Assembly (NCBI RefSeq): GCF_052044135.1
Contig: NZ_JBQDYF010000002.1
Span: forward strand, 264,979-328,978
Direction: 5' to 3'
From: Salinisphaera sp052044135
GTDB lineage: Bacteria; Pseudomonadota; Gammaproteobacteria; Nevskiales; Salinisphaeraceae
Length of the DNA: 64,000 nucleotides
Part shown: one piece after another, positions 20,945-27,756 of the stretch
How positions within the stretch are numbered: position 1 is the stretch's first letter
How the letters are laid out: each line of letters starts with the position of its first letter
Notes under the pieces: generated by a model
Told to the model about the DNA's origin: nothing
What the model saw: the letters and a program-made list of their open reading frames with translations, nothing else
Database searches by the model: none
Made by a program: the position numbers and the translations under genes

Positions 20945-22420
20945 TCAGGCCCCATTTCCAACCGCACGCTCAGCATGAAGCAGTCGCTCCGCAGCATCAC
21001 TACCTACGAAAGCCAATAGAGCGAACGGGTCGTCTGGGCTACTTTCTCCACCCACTGTTGCGGCTAATGCTTGACCAACAACCACCTCCCAAGGCTTTTT
21101 AGAGCCAGTAACGGATACGATAAGCTGTCGAATATCTTTAATTTTTTCATTTCTTAAGCGATCTTCGGAATCTACGAGCTTGCGCAGCGCACAAGCGTCT
21201 TTATGCCCAGCATTTTCCGCAAGCCAAGATTCAGAAAGTTGCTGTAACTGCCTCCAATCGATCCCTAAATTAGCAAGACACTCCGTCGTAACTAGCGCGT
21301 TCTCGATTGCGTAGCATCGCAAGCGAAAACGAACCACAGGCCCGACCGGCGCAAGTTGATCGGATATCCCATCCCCATCACGAAGAGAGTAGGCCACAGG
21401 CTCGTCGTAGAGTGCGCCCAAGATTGGCCCAGAGAAGCTTTCCAATTCCGACTGCTGAGACACGGAGTGGGCTAATACCGGGAAAACGCGAATACGCCCT
21501 TGCGAAGATCGAGCAGCTTGCTGCCAAACCCTTTCGTCATCTTCCCCCTCAAGAATTAACATCGGATCGCGACTGAGGCTTAGCGATAGAGGATGACCGA
21601 AGAACGGTGCGACCTTCTTAATATGGTCAGATACAGGAGATAATCGCACTGTGTCTGAATCAAATTCCTTGGTACCAACAGAAGTGTAGGCGCTACTAGC
21701 CAGCGAACAGACGAGGGGCGTGCTGTGCGTGGCTAAGCAGATTGCTATTTTTGACTGTTCATCCTGATTTAAAGATTCGAGTTGATCCACGAGATAGAAG
21801 CCGAAGCGGGCTTGCAAGTCGGGGTGTTGGTGTACATCTGGCTCATCTAGAAGAAGAACGTTTATCTTATTGGTATCCAAGTTCTGCATAAAATTTAAAA
21901 CTTCTGATGCCAAGGCTATAGTCTCAGACTCGCCGCTGCTTAGCTTGTCTGCCTCGACCAGGTCACCGTGAGCGCTGCGAAATACGAAATCTGGATCAGC
22001 TTGTTCTATAGATACGTTACTGAGCATCCGATTTATTGGTTCAAGGCAGTCGACTTGAAAACTACGGCCACGGGCATCGGTATTCTGCAATTTTCTAAGG
22101 TAAGCACTTTCCGTATTGCGCAGATAAACATGCGACATAGATTTGAAGCTCGACGCTTGGTTTGATCGTCGCGTGTTATTCGCCCAGTTCTGATCTGACG
22201 TCATGTTCGTGTCAATATTACCCTCGCGCCTGAATACTCCTCCTCTTTCCGGAGTGACATAACGGACGCGGTATGTCTCTTCATTGCCCATCGTCTCGTC
22301 AAGAAGCCTTAGAAATCGGCTTTTACCCGCGCCATTTCTCCCGAGAATTATGTTGATGAGGTTAAGCCTCTGGAGCGCGAACGATTCTCCGTCCCTTTTT
22401 TGGAATGTAAAATCTTCCAT
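20945..22420 (-). CDS. AAA ATPase fused to TOPRIM-like domain (OLD/PARIS-like)
   Basis: A 491-aa protein. Residues 1-250 are an SMC/ABC-type ATPase: Walker A GRNGAGKS (27-34), signature LSSGESE (160-166), Walker B VLLLDEPD (188-195) and switch THST (231-234). The C-terminal part has LEGEDDE (290-296) and a DGD (348-350), as expected for the acidic residues of a TOPRIM nuclease. This order recalls OLD-family nucleases and the AriA-AriB components of PARIS, here in one chain. The gene is visibly richer in A+T than its neighbours and lies in the direct-repeat-flanked island, so recent transfer is likely. An antiphage role is inference. Confidence 0.8.
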   Translation of the reverse strand: MEDFTFQKRDGESFALQRLNLINIILGRNGAGKSRFLRLLDETMGNEETYRVRYVTPERGGVFRREGNIDTNMTSDQNWANNTRRSNQASSFKSMSHVYLRNTESAYLRKLQNTDARGRSFQVDCLEPINRMLSNVSIEQADPDFVFRSAHGDLVEADKLSSGESETIALASEVLNFMQNLDTNKINVLLLDEPDVHQHPDLQARFGFYLVDQLESLNQDEQSKIAICLATHSTPLVCSLASSAYTSVGTKEFDSDTVRLSPVSDHIKKVAPFFGHPLSLSLSRDPMLILEGEDDERVWQQAARSSQGRIRVFPVLAHSVSQQSELESFSGPILGALYDEPVAYSLRDGDGISDQLAPVGPVVRFRLRCYAIENALVTTECLANLGIDWRQLQQLSESWLAENAGHKDACALRKLVDSEDRLRNEKIKDIRQLIVSVTGSKKPWEVVVGQALAATVGGESSPDDPFALLAFVGSDAAERLLHAERAVGNGA

Positions 22421-22652
22421 TACAACCTCAAATATTGATCTTCATCTGGACGCTAACATTAGCCTGTAAGCATTGACGGCCAAGCTCGATTCGTACTTTC
22501 ACACTAAGTTATATTTAGCTGTTTTGGCGTTGCCCTTATCTTACTGGAAAGCCTTCGGTCTTCTCTCAATTAGACGTCGGCTTTGGGTCGAACGCGAACA
22601 CGGAGCAATCGTGCGCTCACATTACGCGCTTTATCGATTGCTAATTGATTCC

Positions 22653-23558
22653 CTATCCGCGCCACTCGGCCGACGAGCCAAACCATTCCTCGAGCAACTC
22701 GATGAAGCGGCGTACTTTGGCGCCGACCAACCGGGCCGAGGGATAGACCGCATGAATGCCGAGGCTTCGGGTCGTGTAATTTCCCAGGATCTGTTCCAAG
22801 TCGCCGGAGGCCAGATGGCGGTGGAACACGAAGCGGGGTCCATAAGCGATTCCGGCCCCACGCAAGGCGGCGGCTAACAGCATTTCCACGCTGTTGGCGG
22901 AAAACCGTGAACGACCGGAGGCGTTATGCATTTGGCCGTCCGTGCCGGTAAAGCCCCAGTCGCCGGCCGAAATGGCTTCGCTGAACGCGAGGCGATCATG
23001 ATGGCTCAAATCTGATGGCGCTGCCGGCCGGCCGTGTTCGGCCAGATAGGATGGGGCGGCGCAGGCGATCATCTCGGTACGTGCAAGGGGGCGTGCGACC
23101 AGACTCGAGTCCGGCAGGTCACCGATCCGGATCGCGACATCGAAACCGCCGGCCACGAGATCGATAAAGCGGTCGTCGAGCGTCATCTCGACGTCGACGT
23201 GCGGGTAGCGCCGAATGTATTCGGCCACCGGGGCGCCCATGTGCAGTGCCCCGAACGTCGTCGGAGCAGTGACTCGTAACGTGCCACGCGGCTGATCCTG
23301 CAATTCGCGTGCGGCGCGGTCGGCGTCATCGAGCGATTGGAGGATATGCCGGCTGCGCTGATAATACTCCTGGCCGACGTCGGTCAGATGAAGACGGCGC
23401 GTGGTGCGGTGCATGAGCCGCACGCCTAATGATGCCTCGATCGCGGCGAGATGCTTGCTGGCCATGGCCGGCGTGATCCCAAGGGTTCGTGCCGCCGCTG
23501 CCAGGCTGCCCTGTTCGACGGCGGCCGTAAAAACCGAAAGTCCGGTGAATCGGTCCAT
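22653..23558 (-). CDS. LysR-type transcriptional regulator
   Basis: A 301-aa regulator: N-terminal winged helix-turn-helix (residues 1-60, VEQGSLAAAARTLGITPAMA and the FxxTRR-like MHRTTRRLHLT) and a C-terminal periplasmic-binding-type effector domain. It is of the single-domain CrgA/DsdC-like class often annotated near dehydrogenases. It is divergent from the alpha/beta hydrolase gene, with a 119-bp gap containing a TCGATA-N7-TATCGA dyad. By LysR convention it probably controls that neighbour and itself. Confidence 0.92.
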   Translation of the reverse strand: MDRFTGLSVFTAAVEQGSLAAAARTLGITPAMASKHLAAIEASLGVRLMHRTTRRLHLTDVGQEYYQRSRHILQSLDDADRAARELQDQPRGTLRVTAPTTFGALHMGAPVAEYIRRYPHVDVEMTLDDRFIDLVAGGFDVAIRIGDLPDSSLVARPLARTEMIACAAPSYLAEHGRPAAPSDLSHHDRLAFSEAISAGDWGFTGTDGQMHNASGRSRFSANSVEMLLAAALRGAGIAYGPRFVFHRHLASGDLEQILGNYTTRSLGIHAVYPSARLVGAKVRRFIELLEEWFGSSAEWRG

Positions 23559-23565
23559 GATTTAT

Positions 23566-23584
23566 TCGATACCTATGTTATCGA
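23566..23584. promoter_or_regulatory. Candidate LysR operator dyad
   Basis: TCGATA, 7 nt, TATCGA: a perfect inverted repeat in the divergent LysR/hydrolase gap, starting 8 bp upstream of the regulator start. Its spacing and position suit LysR binding, but no binding data exist here. Confidence 0.55.
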
Positions 23585-23677
23585 GTGCATGTCGAAAAAA
23601 AGGGATTATCGCTTAAATCGAGGCCTCCTATGATTTGTTTCGACGCTCGAAGCGCTTTAACGCATAGGAGACAAGCC

Positions 23678-24844
23678 ATGAAGATCAACGCGAACGGATT
23701 GACGCTGCACGCCGACGATAGCGGCCAAGGCCCGCTAGCCCTCGTTTTCCTGCATTACTGGGGCGGCACGGCGCGAACCTGGCAAGCCGTGATGGCAGCG
23801 CTACCGGCGAATCTACGCAAGATCGCTTTGGATGCTCGCGGATGGGGCCGATCGGATCGCCCCGACGACGGCTACGATATTGCAACCATGGCCGACGACG
23901 TAGAAGCCGCAATCGCCGCGCTCGCCCTGAATCGCTATGTGCTGGTCGGCCATTCGATGGGCGGCAAGGTGGCCCAGCTGCTGGCTTCGCGTCGCCCCTC
24001 CGGTTTGGCGGGGCTCGTACTGGTGGCGCCGTCACCCGCGGAAGGTAAATCGTTGCCGCAGCCGGAACGCGACGCGATGGCAGGCGCCTATGCCGCGCCG
24101 GAATCGGTCGGCTGGACGATCGATAACGTCCTGAGCGAACGCAAGCTATCGCCCACCATGCGTGACCAGGTGATCGCCGACAGTCTCGGCGGCACGGACG
24201 CTGCAAAACAGTTCTGGCCGCATACAGCGATATCCGAGGACGTGAGTGCCGACCTGGCGCGGATTGACGTCCCGGTTCGAGTGATCGGCGGCGAACACGA
24301 CAAGGTCGATTCGATCGACATGTTGCAACGCGTCGTCCTGCCGTCGCTGCCCGGTGTGGCGATGCAGACCATACCGGGCGTTGGGCATCTTATCCCGCTG
24401 GAAGCGCCGCAGGCGCTGGCGGCCCTCATTGCTGAATTTGTCGATACCGAATGTTCGGGCGCATCGGAGGCGGCGGCACGGCCGGAGGCGGTGGCCGCGC
24501 TATTCGACGCGGCGCTCAATCGCGGCGATCTCGACGCGGTTATGTCGCTCTTTCACCCGGAGGCAACGATGCGGATGCAGGATGGCCGCACGATCGCCGA
24601 AGGTCACGACGCACTGCGCGACGCATTCGCTCGGCTGATGGCCGCACGGCCCCAAATACGTAACGGCGTTCGCCGGGTCATCGCAAGCGGTGACATCGCA
24701 CTACTGCTACTCGAGTGGACGATCCGTATCGCCCCGCCCGATCAGGATGAGATCGTAGAGAGCGGCGTTGCGACCCAGGTGGCCGAACGCAGCGCCGATG
24801 GTATCTGGCAACTGCGGATCTCGAACCCTTTGGGGATCGATTGA
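23678..24844 (+). CDS. Alpha/beta hydrolase fused to SnoaL-like domain
   Basis: A 388-aa two-domain protein. Residues about 1-260 are an alpha/beta hydrolase: HYWGGTARTWQ oxyanion region, nucleophile elbow GHSMGG with Ser near 93, and a C-terminal GVGHLIPLE containing the catalytic His. Residues about 270-388 look like a SnoaL/NTF2-like domain (VAALFDAALNRGDLDAV, SLFHPEATMRMQDG). A GGAG ribosome site 8 bp upstream supports ATG 23678 over an upstream in-frame ATG. It is divergent from a LysR regulator that likely controls it. The substrate is unknown. Confidence 0.82.
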   Translation: MKINANGLTLHADDSGQGPLALVFLHYWGGTARTWQAVMAALPANLRKIALDARGWGRSDRPDDGYDIATMADDVEAAIAALALNRYVLVGHSMGGKVAQLLASRRPSGLAGLVLVAPSPAEGKSLPQPERDAMAGAYAAPESVGWTIDNVLSERKLSPTMRDQVIADSLGGTDAAKQFWPHTAISEDVSADLARIDVPVRVIGGEHDKVDSIDMLQRVVLPSLPGVAMQTIPGVGHLIPLEAPQALAALIAEFVDTECSGASEAAARPEAVAALFDAALNRGDLDAVMSLFHPEATMRMQDGRTIAEGHDALRDAFARLMAARPQIRNGVRRVIASGDIALLLLEWTIRIAPPDQDEIVESGVATQVAERSADGIWQLRISNPLGID

Positions 24845-24892
24845 GGCGATGACCATAGCCGTCGTCTGCTAATGATGAGTCCCGCTCGTCGG

Positions 24893-24926
24893 GCACGTCG
24901 AGTGATTTTCGAGTCACTCGACGTGC
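24893..24926. terminator. 13-bp perfect hairpin between convergent genes
   Basis: The perfect inverted repeat GCACGTCGAGTGA, 8-nt loop, TCACTCGACGTGC lies between the hydrolase (+) and the racemase pseudogene (-). There is no clear T-run, so termination is likely but not certain. Confidence 0.6.
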
Positions 24927-24950
24927 AGCGCTTTGATACCGAGCGCTTGC

Positions 24951-25679
24951 TCAGAGCGCGGGTGGCCAATTAACGAAGCGCTTTTCGCGCGGCTCGCTGA
25001 ACATGCGAGCCTTGGATGTCGACAGGTTCTGAGCGACCAAGCCTTCGGCAAGCTTGACCGCGGCCGATACGCCGTCGATGACCGGCACGCCGGTTTGTGC
25101 CACGACTCGGCTCGTGAGCCCGGCCATGCCGCCGCAGCCGAGACAGATCGCCTCCGCGCGATCGACCTCCACAGCGTGCAAGGCCTTGGCCACAATAGCT
25201 TCGATCGCGACCTCGGGGTCTCGCTCGAGTTCGAGCACGGCCAGGCCGCTGGCATGCACGGACGCCAGCCGATCGCTCAGTCCGGCCAGTTTGAGCCGGT
25301 CTTCGATCATCGGTACGGCGCGGTCGAGCGTGGTAACGACCGATTAGCGATGACCGACGAACAAGGCCGTGGCTGCGGCGGTCTCGGTGATGTCGACCAC
25401 CGTGACAGCGAAAAGCTCCTGGAGCCCCTCGCGGCCGTGTTCGCCGTACCCGGCTTGGATGATGGCATCGAATTCGCCGTCATAGGCCCGAATGGTTTCC
25501 ATGACGGCCACGGCGGCCACATAGCTTTCGTAGTTGCCTTCGATGGATTCGGCGCCGAAGGCCGGGGTGATGGGGATGATCTCGGTGCCGGGGTTCGCCA
25601 CGGCGCGCGCCTGCTGCGCGATGGCGTCGGTCATCGAGGTCGTCGTGTTCACATTGGCAACGAGAATGCTGAAGCTCAT
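24951..25679 (-). pseudogene. Aspartate/hydantoin racemase, broken by an in-frame stop
   Basis: Two open segments (25344-25679 and up to 24951) lie in the same frame, separated only by a TAA at 25344-25346. Read through, they give one roughly 242-aa Asp/Glu racemase-family protein. It starts MSFSILVANVNTTTSM; the second catalytic-Cys region ICLGCGGMAGL lies in the distal half. One base change (for example TAC or TAT to TAA) explains the break, between VGHR and SVVTTLDRA. The family makes or recycles D-amino acids or hydantoins. An ATG 11 codons after the stop could restart, but would lose the first half. Confidence 0.85.
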
Positions 25680-25688
25680 TGAAGGGAT

Positions 25689-25766
25689 TTATTGCGACGG
25701 GCGGGCGATGGCTTCGCCCTCGACGTGTTGATACGTCCGGTCTTTCGGCGCCAGCATCAGGTGCAG
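25689..25766 (-). pseudogene. C-terminal remnant of a truncated gene
   Basis: Directly upstream of the racemase there is an open frame of 25 codons ending in TAA (25689-25691), with an ordinary coding look (LAPKDRTYQHVEGEAIARPS). It runs without a start straight into the left edge of the toxin-antitoxin repeat at 25767. I read it as the tail of an upstream operon gene cut by that element. The gene's identity is unknown. Confidence 0.5.
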
Positions 25767-25770
25767 GGGA

Positions 25771-25790
25771 GAAAGGGGTCAGACACGGGC
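25771..25790 (+). repeat. GAAAGGGGTCAGACAC motif, copy 1 of 3
   Basis: GAAAGGGGTCAGACACGGGC occurs here, at 26261-26280 and at 26948-26967, all in one orientation, flanking each toxin-antitoxin unit. Motifs with GGGGTCAGA are often met beside REP-associated tyrosine transposases; that link is from general knowledge only. Confidence 0.7.
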
Positions 25791-25843
25791 GGCTTCGAGA
25801 ACCCAGAAAGCGCATGCTTACGCGTGCACAGGCGGTAAACGTG

Positions 25844-26128
25844 TCAAATGCGTTGTTCCCGGCTATGCCATACACGGATAATGATGACGGTGCCGCCGTC
25901 GAGTCGGTAGCGCAAAACATAGGATCCAGCGCCGAGCGGTAAGTATAGTTCCCGACGGTCGCTGCTGTCGTTTATTGGCCGCCCGATTTCAGGCATCTCC
26001 AACAACTTGTTTGCACCCTCTGCGATCAACGTCATTGCTCGTTCTGCAGCAAGGGTGTCTTGATGTAAAAGAAATTCAAACAGTCGTTGAATGTCATCCC
26101 GTGTTTCGGGCAGCCAGCGCAATCTCAC
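25844..26128 (-). CDS. RelE/ParE-family toxin, copy 1
   Basis: A 94-aa toxin-like protein identical to that at 26334-26618. The N-terminus RLRWLPETRDDIQRLFEFL and the C-terminal RYRLDGGTVIIIRVWHSREQR are typical of the ParE/RelE fold, where the HxxxQR-type end is common. Start is GTG at 26126-26128. In this copy the partner antitoxin gene is reduced to its distal end, so the toxin has lost its own antitoxin promoter. It may be silent, or read from the adjoining copy. Target (gyrase or ribosome) is not resolved. Confidence 0.82.
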   Translation of the reverse strand: MRLRWLPETRDDIQRLFEFLLHQDTLAAERAMTLIAEGANKLLEMPEIGRPINDSSDRRELYLPLGAGSYVLRYRLDGGTVIIIRVWHSREQRI

Positions 26129-26257
26129 TTCGGGGCATCAGCTTTATCGCGTGCGGCCGCCGCTAGCGCGCTTAGGTGCTCCCGCATATCAGCATCATCG
26201 ATGTAGGCGCCGGACTCTTGGTACTGTCGCCAACGCTGCATATCTTCTTTCTTTTCG
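26125..26257 (-). pseudogene. Truncated antitoxin tail, copy 1
   Basis: The last 43 or so codons of the ribbon-helix-helix antitoxin seen complete at 26615-26890. The DNA-binding N-terminus is absent because the tandem repeat joint cuts the gene. An internal ATG (MQRWRQYQESG) could in principle start a short toxin-binding peptide. Confidence 0.8.
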
Positions 26258-26260
26258 GGA

Positions 26261-26280
26261 GAAAGGGGTCAGACACGGGC
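26261..26280 (+). repeat. GAAAGGGGTCAGACAC motif, copy 2 of 3
   Basis: Same 20-mer as at 25771-25790. It marks the joint between the two 490-bp repeat copies. Confidence 0.7.
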
Positions 26281-26333
26281 GGCTTCGAGAACCCAGAAAG
26301 CGCATGCTTACGCGTGCACAGGCGGTAAACGTG

Positions 26334-26618
26334 TCAAATGCGTTGTTCCCGGCTATGCCATACACGGATAATGATGACGGTGCCGCCGTCGAGTCGGTAG
26401 CGCAAAACATAGGATCCAGCGCCGAGCGGTAAGTATAGTTCCCGACGGTCGCTGCTGTCGTTTATTGGCCGCCCGATTTCAGGCATCTCCAACAACTTGT
26501 TTGCACCCTCTGCGATCAACGTCATTGCTCGTTCTGCAGCAAGGGTGTCTTGATGTAAAAGAAATTCAAACAGTCGTTGAATGTCATCCCGTGTTTCGGG
26601 CAGCCAGCGCAATCTCAC
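26334..26618 (-). CDS. RelE/ParE-family toxin, copy 2
   Basis: A 94-aa toxin identical to copy 1. Its GTG start (26616-26618) overlaps the antitoxin stop codon in a GTGA arrangement. That gives translational coupling with antitoxin first, the usual order for parDE-like loci. A ParE-like fold is inferred from PETRDDIQRLFEFL and the IRVWHSREQR end. This copy with the upstream antitoxin forms a complete, potentially active module. Confidence 0.87.
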   Translation of the reverse strand: MRLRWLPETRDDIQRLFEFLLHQDTLAAERAMTLIAEGANKLLEMPEIGRPINDSSDRRELYLPLGAGSYVLRYRLDGGTVIIIRVWHSREQRI

Positions 26619-26890
26619 TTCGGGGCATCAGCTTTATCGCGTGCGGCCGCCGCTAGCGCGCTTAGGTGCTCCCGCATATCAGCATCATCGATGTAGGCGC
26701 CGGACTCTTGGTACTGTCGCCAACGCTGCATATCTTCTTTCTTTTCGCGTTCGTAGCGTTCTTCGCGATCAAGATATTCTGCGATTGCACGCTTCATCAG
26801 CCAATGCGGCGAGCGCTCTTTCAGGCCTCCGAGCGCCTGCAATCTTGCCCGTGTTGCTTCATCCAGCTTGATGCCTGTTGTCGTCTTCAT
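26615..26890 (-). CDS. Ribbon-helix-helix antitoxin (ParD/CopG-like)
   Basis: A 91-aa antitoxin. The N-terminal MKTTTGIKLDEATRARL followed by ERSPHWLMKRAIAEYLD is the classic ribbon-helix-helix DNA-binding pattern (residues 1-45). A long charged helix and an acidic tail that should wrap the toxin follow. ATG 26890 is preferred over an in-frame start 12 nt upstream because the beta-strand motif begins there. It should repress its own operon. A shortened second copy lies at 26125-26257. Confidence 0.85.
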   Translation of the reverse strand: MKTTTGIKLDEATRARLQALGGLKERSPHWLMKRAIAEYLDREERYEREKKEDMQRWRQYQESGAYIDDADMREHLSALAAAARDKADAPK

Positions 26891-26947
26891 CGCTAGTAAC
26901 ACTCGATTGCACCTTTAGCAACCGTACCATGGGGGGAAGAAGTGGAG

Positions 26948-26967
26948 GAAAGGGGTCAGACACGGGC
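26948..26967 (+). repeat. GAAAGGGGTCAGACAC motif, copy 3 of 3
   Basis: Third copy of the 20-mer, upstream of the antitoxin and 8 bp from the right 127-bp direct repeat. Confidence 0.7.
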
Positions 26968-26975
26968 AGCACTCT

Positions 26976-27102
26976 GAGCACCTTGATACCGGACGGGGCC
27001 TGGTGCGATGCAGTGGCGGGTTCGGTCATGGCGGTCAACGTTTGGAATGCACATCTAAGCTAAGCGGGCAGGCCAGCGGCGACAATTGCCGGGTCGACAA
27101 GC
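26976..27102. repeat. 127-bp direct repeat, right copy
   Basis: Same orientation as 20556-20682, four mismatches in 127. It carries a dead copy of the CoA-transferase gene start and upstream region with no gene body behind it. It marks the right edge of the accessory island. Confidence 0.9.
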
Positions 27103-27210
27103 ATGGAGCGGCGCGGATAACAGCGCTAAAAACAGCGGCGTGGCATCATCCGGAGCGCCGCGCGAAGGGCGTTGGTTCGGCGCGATGGGAACGAGCCGTG
27201 GGGCGGCTTT

Positions 27211-27714
27211 TCAGTACGCCGCCCGTATCTCTTGCAACGATACTTCGCGCCGCATATCGATCGTGTCCGGCTGGACCTGTTGCTCGGAAAGACAGTTCAA
27301 CCAAGCCTGTGACGGTCTGGCTCGATAAAAGCGCCGCAGACCGGAATCGAAGAAATTGTCCAATTGGACTTCTTCGCCGGGATAGAGCAGTTCGTGCGCG
27401 GCTCGTGCTTCGTCGTAATCCTCAACGACCACGGCCTCGCATTGAAGATAGAGACATCGAAGATTGTTCATGCCGCGCGGCCGGGTGGAATCGTAGTAGG
27501 TGATAAACGCACGCGGATTGGCGAGGATATTTTTCGAATGCACGGCTTCGGTCCAGGACGACCAATAGATATCGAGATTCGAATCGGGAATCGCCGTGGC
27601 CGGCGTGTTCCATGGCTGATCGTCGCCGCACGTCGCGATGTTGGCGTACAGGCAGATGTTCAGGATTTCGGCACAACGTGCGCCTAGATCTTGTGCTTCC
27701 ATGACAGTCTCCAT
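27211..27714 (-). CDS. Pyridoxamine 5'-phosphate oxidase family protein
   Basis: A 167-aa putative FMN-binding split-barrel protein. The first half shows the barrel pattern (NICLYANIATCGDDQPWNTP, then IYWSSWTEAVHSKNILANP, and FITYYDSTRP). A helical end follows (PSQAWLNCLSEQ). Members bind FMN or F420-like cofactors and act as small oxidases or reductases. It is on the same strand as, and 42 bp after, an MFS transporter gene, so the two probably form an operon. The substrate is unknown. Confidence 0.8.
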   Translation of the reverse strand: METVMEAQDLGARCAEILNICLYANIATCGDDQPWNTPATAIPDSNLDIYWSSWTEAVHSKNILANPRAFITYYDSTRPRGMNNLRCLYLQCEAVVVEDYDEARAAHELLYPGEEVQLDNFFDSGLRRFYRARPSQAWLNCLSEQQVQPDTIDMRREVSLQEIRAAY

Positions 27715-27756
27715 TGAGTCGAAGTGTGAGTCGGCGGGACAGGGATTGCGTGCCTA

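Larger units (their letters stand above)
25767..26256. repeat. 490-bp tandem repeat, copy 1
   Basis: The sequence from 25767 repeats exactly 490 bp later (26257-26746), by direct comparison. Each unit begins with GAAAGGGGTCAGACACGGGC and carries a toxin gene plus the end of an antitoxin gene. Copy 1 therefore has a complete toxin but only the antitoxin tail. Confidence 0.92.
26257..26746. repeat. 490-bp tandem repeat, copy 2
   Basis: Exact second copy of 25767-26256. Here the sequence continues rightward into the full antitoxin gene, so this is probably the original locus. Confidence 0.92.
20556..27102. mobile_element. Accessory island between 127-bp direct repeats
   Basis: The interval holds an AT-richer ATPase, a LysR-hydrolase pair, a decayed racemase, a cut gene and a duplicated toxin-antitoxin locus, bracketed by direct repeats derived from the CoA-transferase start. 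No integrase or transposase gene was seen inside, so the mechanism is open: insertion with duplication of a flank, or recombination. Confidence 0.55.

Noticed and set aside
22473..22877. 134-codon frame on the + strand between the ATPase and LysR
   Set aside because: Most of it lies antisense to the LysR gene, and the unique part shows no coding pattern.
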